From an uncultured Acetobacteraceae bacterium (GTDB lineage: Bacteria > Pseudomonadota > Alphaproteobacteria > Acetobacterales > Acetobacteraceae), in the NCBI GenBank assembly GCA_937930165.1, contig CALGVL010000351.1, positions 1 through 6,048 on the forward strand: 6,048 nucleotides of DNA. The letters run 5' to 3'. The notes beneath the pieces were generated by a model. The model had not been told where the DNA came from, ran no database searches, and saw nothing but the letters and a program-made list of their open reading frames with translations. Position 1 is the first letter of the stretch. Each line of letters opens with the position of its first letter. Positions 5,721 through 6,048 of the stretch are shown one piece after another. Both the position numbers and the translations under genes were made by a program.

Positions 5721-5732
5721 AAGACCAGACCC

Positions 5733-5978
5733 ATGCTCGAACTCCGCCCCTGCTGCGAATGCTGCGGCGCCGATCTGCCGCCGGAGAGCCTGGAGGCGCG
5801 CATCTGCTCCTATGAATGCACCTTCTGCCGCAGTTGCACGGAGGGGGTGCTGGCAGGGCGCTGCCCGAATTGCGGGGGCGAACTGGTGCGCCGGCCGATC
5901 CGGCCGGCGGAACGGCTGCTGAAGCACCCGGCCAGCACCGTGCGGAAGGTGAAGCCACAGGGCTGCGTCGCCGTCTGA
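5733..5978 (+). CDS. DUF1272 cysteine-rich putative zinc-binding protein
   Basis: This is an 81-residue member of an uncharacterised family that I recognise as DUF1272 from its layout: MLELRP, ECC, LPP, then ICSYECTFCRSC, then GRCPNCGGELVRRP and a basic tail with HPAST. The cysteines are at 7, 8, 10, 11, 25, 29, 32, 35, 44, 47 and 78. They form CxxC pairs fit for two zinc sites of zinc-ribbon or treble-clef type. No enzymatic motif, signal peptide or membrane segment is visible, so it should be cytoplasmic. The length is typical of the family. I chose the ATG at 5733 because family members start MLELRP and a ribosome binding site precedes it. Position 7 is usually asparagine in homologues I remember (RPNCECC) and is cysteine here. 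The gene is divergent from the acidic small protein and shares its intergenic region. The biological role is unknown. Confidence 0.9.
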   Translation: MLELRPCCECCGADLPPESLEARICSYECTFCRSCTEGVLAGRCPNCGGELVRRPIRPAERLLKHPASTVRKVKPQGCVAV

Positions 5979-6048
5979 TACCGCCGCGCCTATGAAGCGA
6001 CCTTTGCGATCCAGGGATATGCGGTGAGGGAGCGGAGACGCTCCGGCG
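5979..6048. other. Right-edge intergenic stretch, no gene seen
   Basis: An ATG at 5992 opens only 11 codons before a stop. A small hairpin, CGGAG at 6033–6037 pairing with CTCCG at 6041–6045, lies near the edge, with no T tract visible before the window ends. It might be the start of a terminator for the DUF1272 gene, but this cannot be judged here. Confidence 0.3.

Noticed and set aside
4804..5958. 384-codon open frame on the minus strand across the right block
   Set aside because: It crosses three better-supported genes and has only A/R/P/G-rich sequence.

Overview
The window is very GC-rich, with dense genes, mostly G/C third codon positions and long antisense shadow frames. The order dapF–mtaB–ftsY, with start and stop codons overlapping or nearly touching, is a familiar alphaproteobacterial arrangement. 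Together with the protein sequences this suggests a high-GC alphaproteobacterium, perhaps Acetobacteraceae (Roseomonas-like). That placement is an inference. I see no mobile element, CRISPR array, tRNA, rRNA or sign of recent transfer.

Left block (1–3431, all minus strand, transcribed right to left): a metallophosphoesterase of the Ser/Thr-phosphatase/diadenosine-hydrolase fold, then an 81-base leader rich in inverted repeats, then dapF (lysine and peptidoglycan precursor synthesis), mtaB (tRNA A37 methylthiotransferase) and the 5' part of ftsY (SRP receptor), which runs off the left edge. dapF and mtaB overlap by ATGA. mtaB and ftsY are separated by two bases. The three are almost certainly cotranscribed.

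Middle block (3545–5447, plus strand): a MaoC/NodN-type (R)-enoyl-CoA hydratase with an excellent ribosome binding site, a ketopantoate-reductase-family oxidoreductase 13 bases later, and a proline-rich protein with a signal peptide. The 113-base gap at 3432–3544 must hold the divergent promoters for the left and middle blocks.

Right block (5448–5978): a 57-residue, very acidic, proline-rich small protein on the minus strand. Its stop codon abuts the stop of the secreted protein with no base between them. It is divergent from a DUF1272 cysteine-rich putative zinc protein on the plus strand. A 12-base perfect palindrome lies between these two divergent genes. The last 70 bases hold no recognisable gene.

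Most of this is housekeeping DNA. I do not see a new multi-gene system. The parts with least explanation are the dapF leader hairpins, the abutting pair of disordered small proteins, and the DUF1272 gene with its palindrome.
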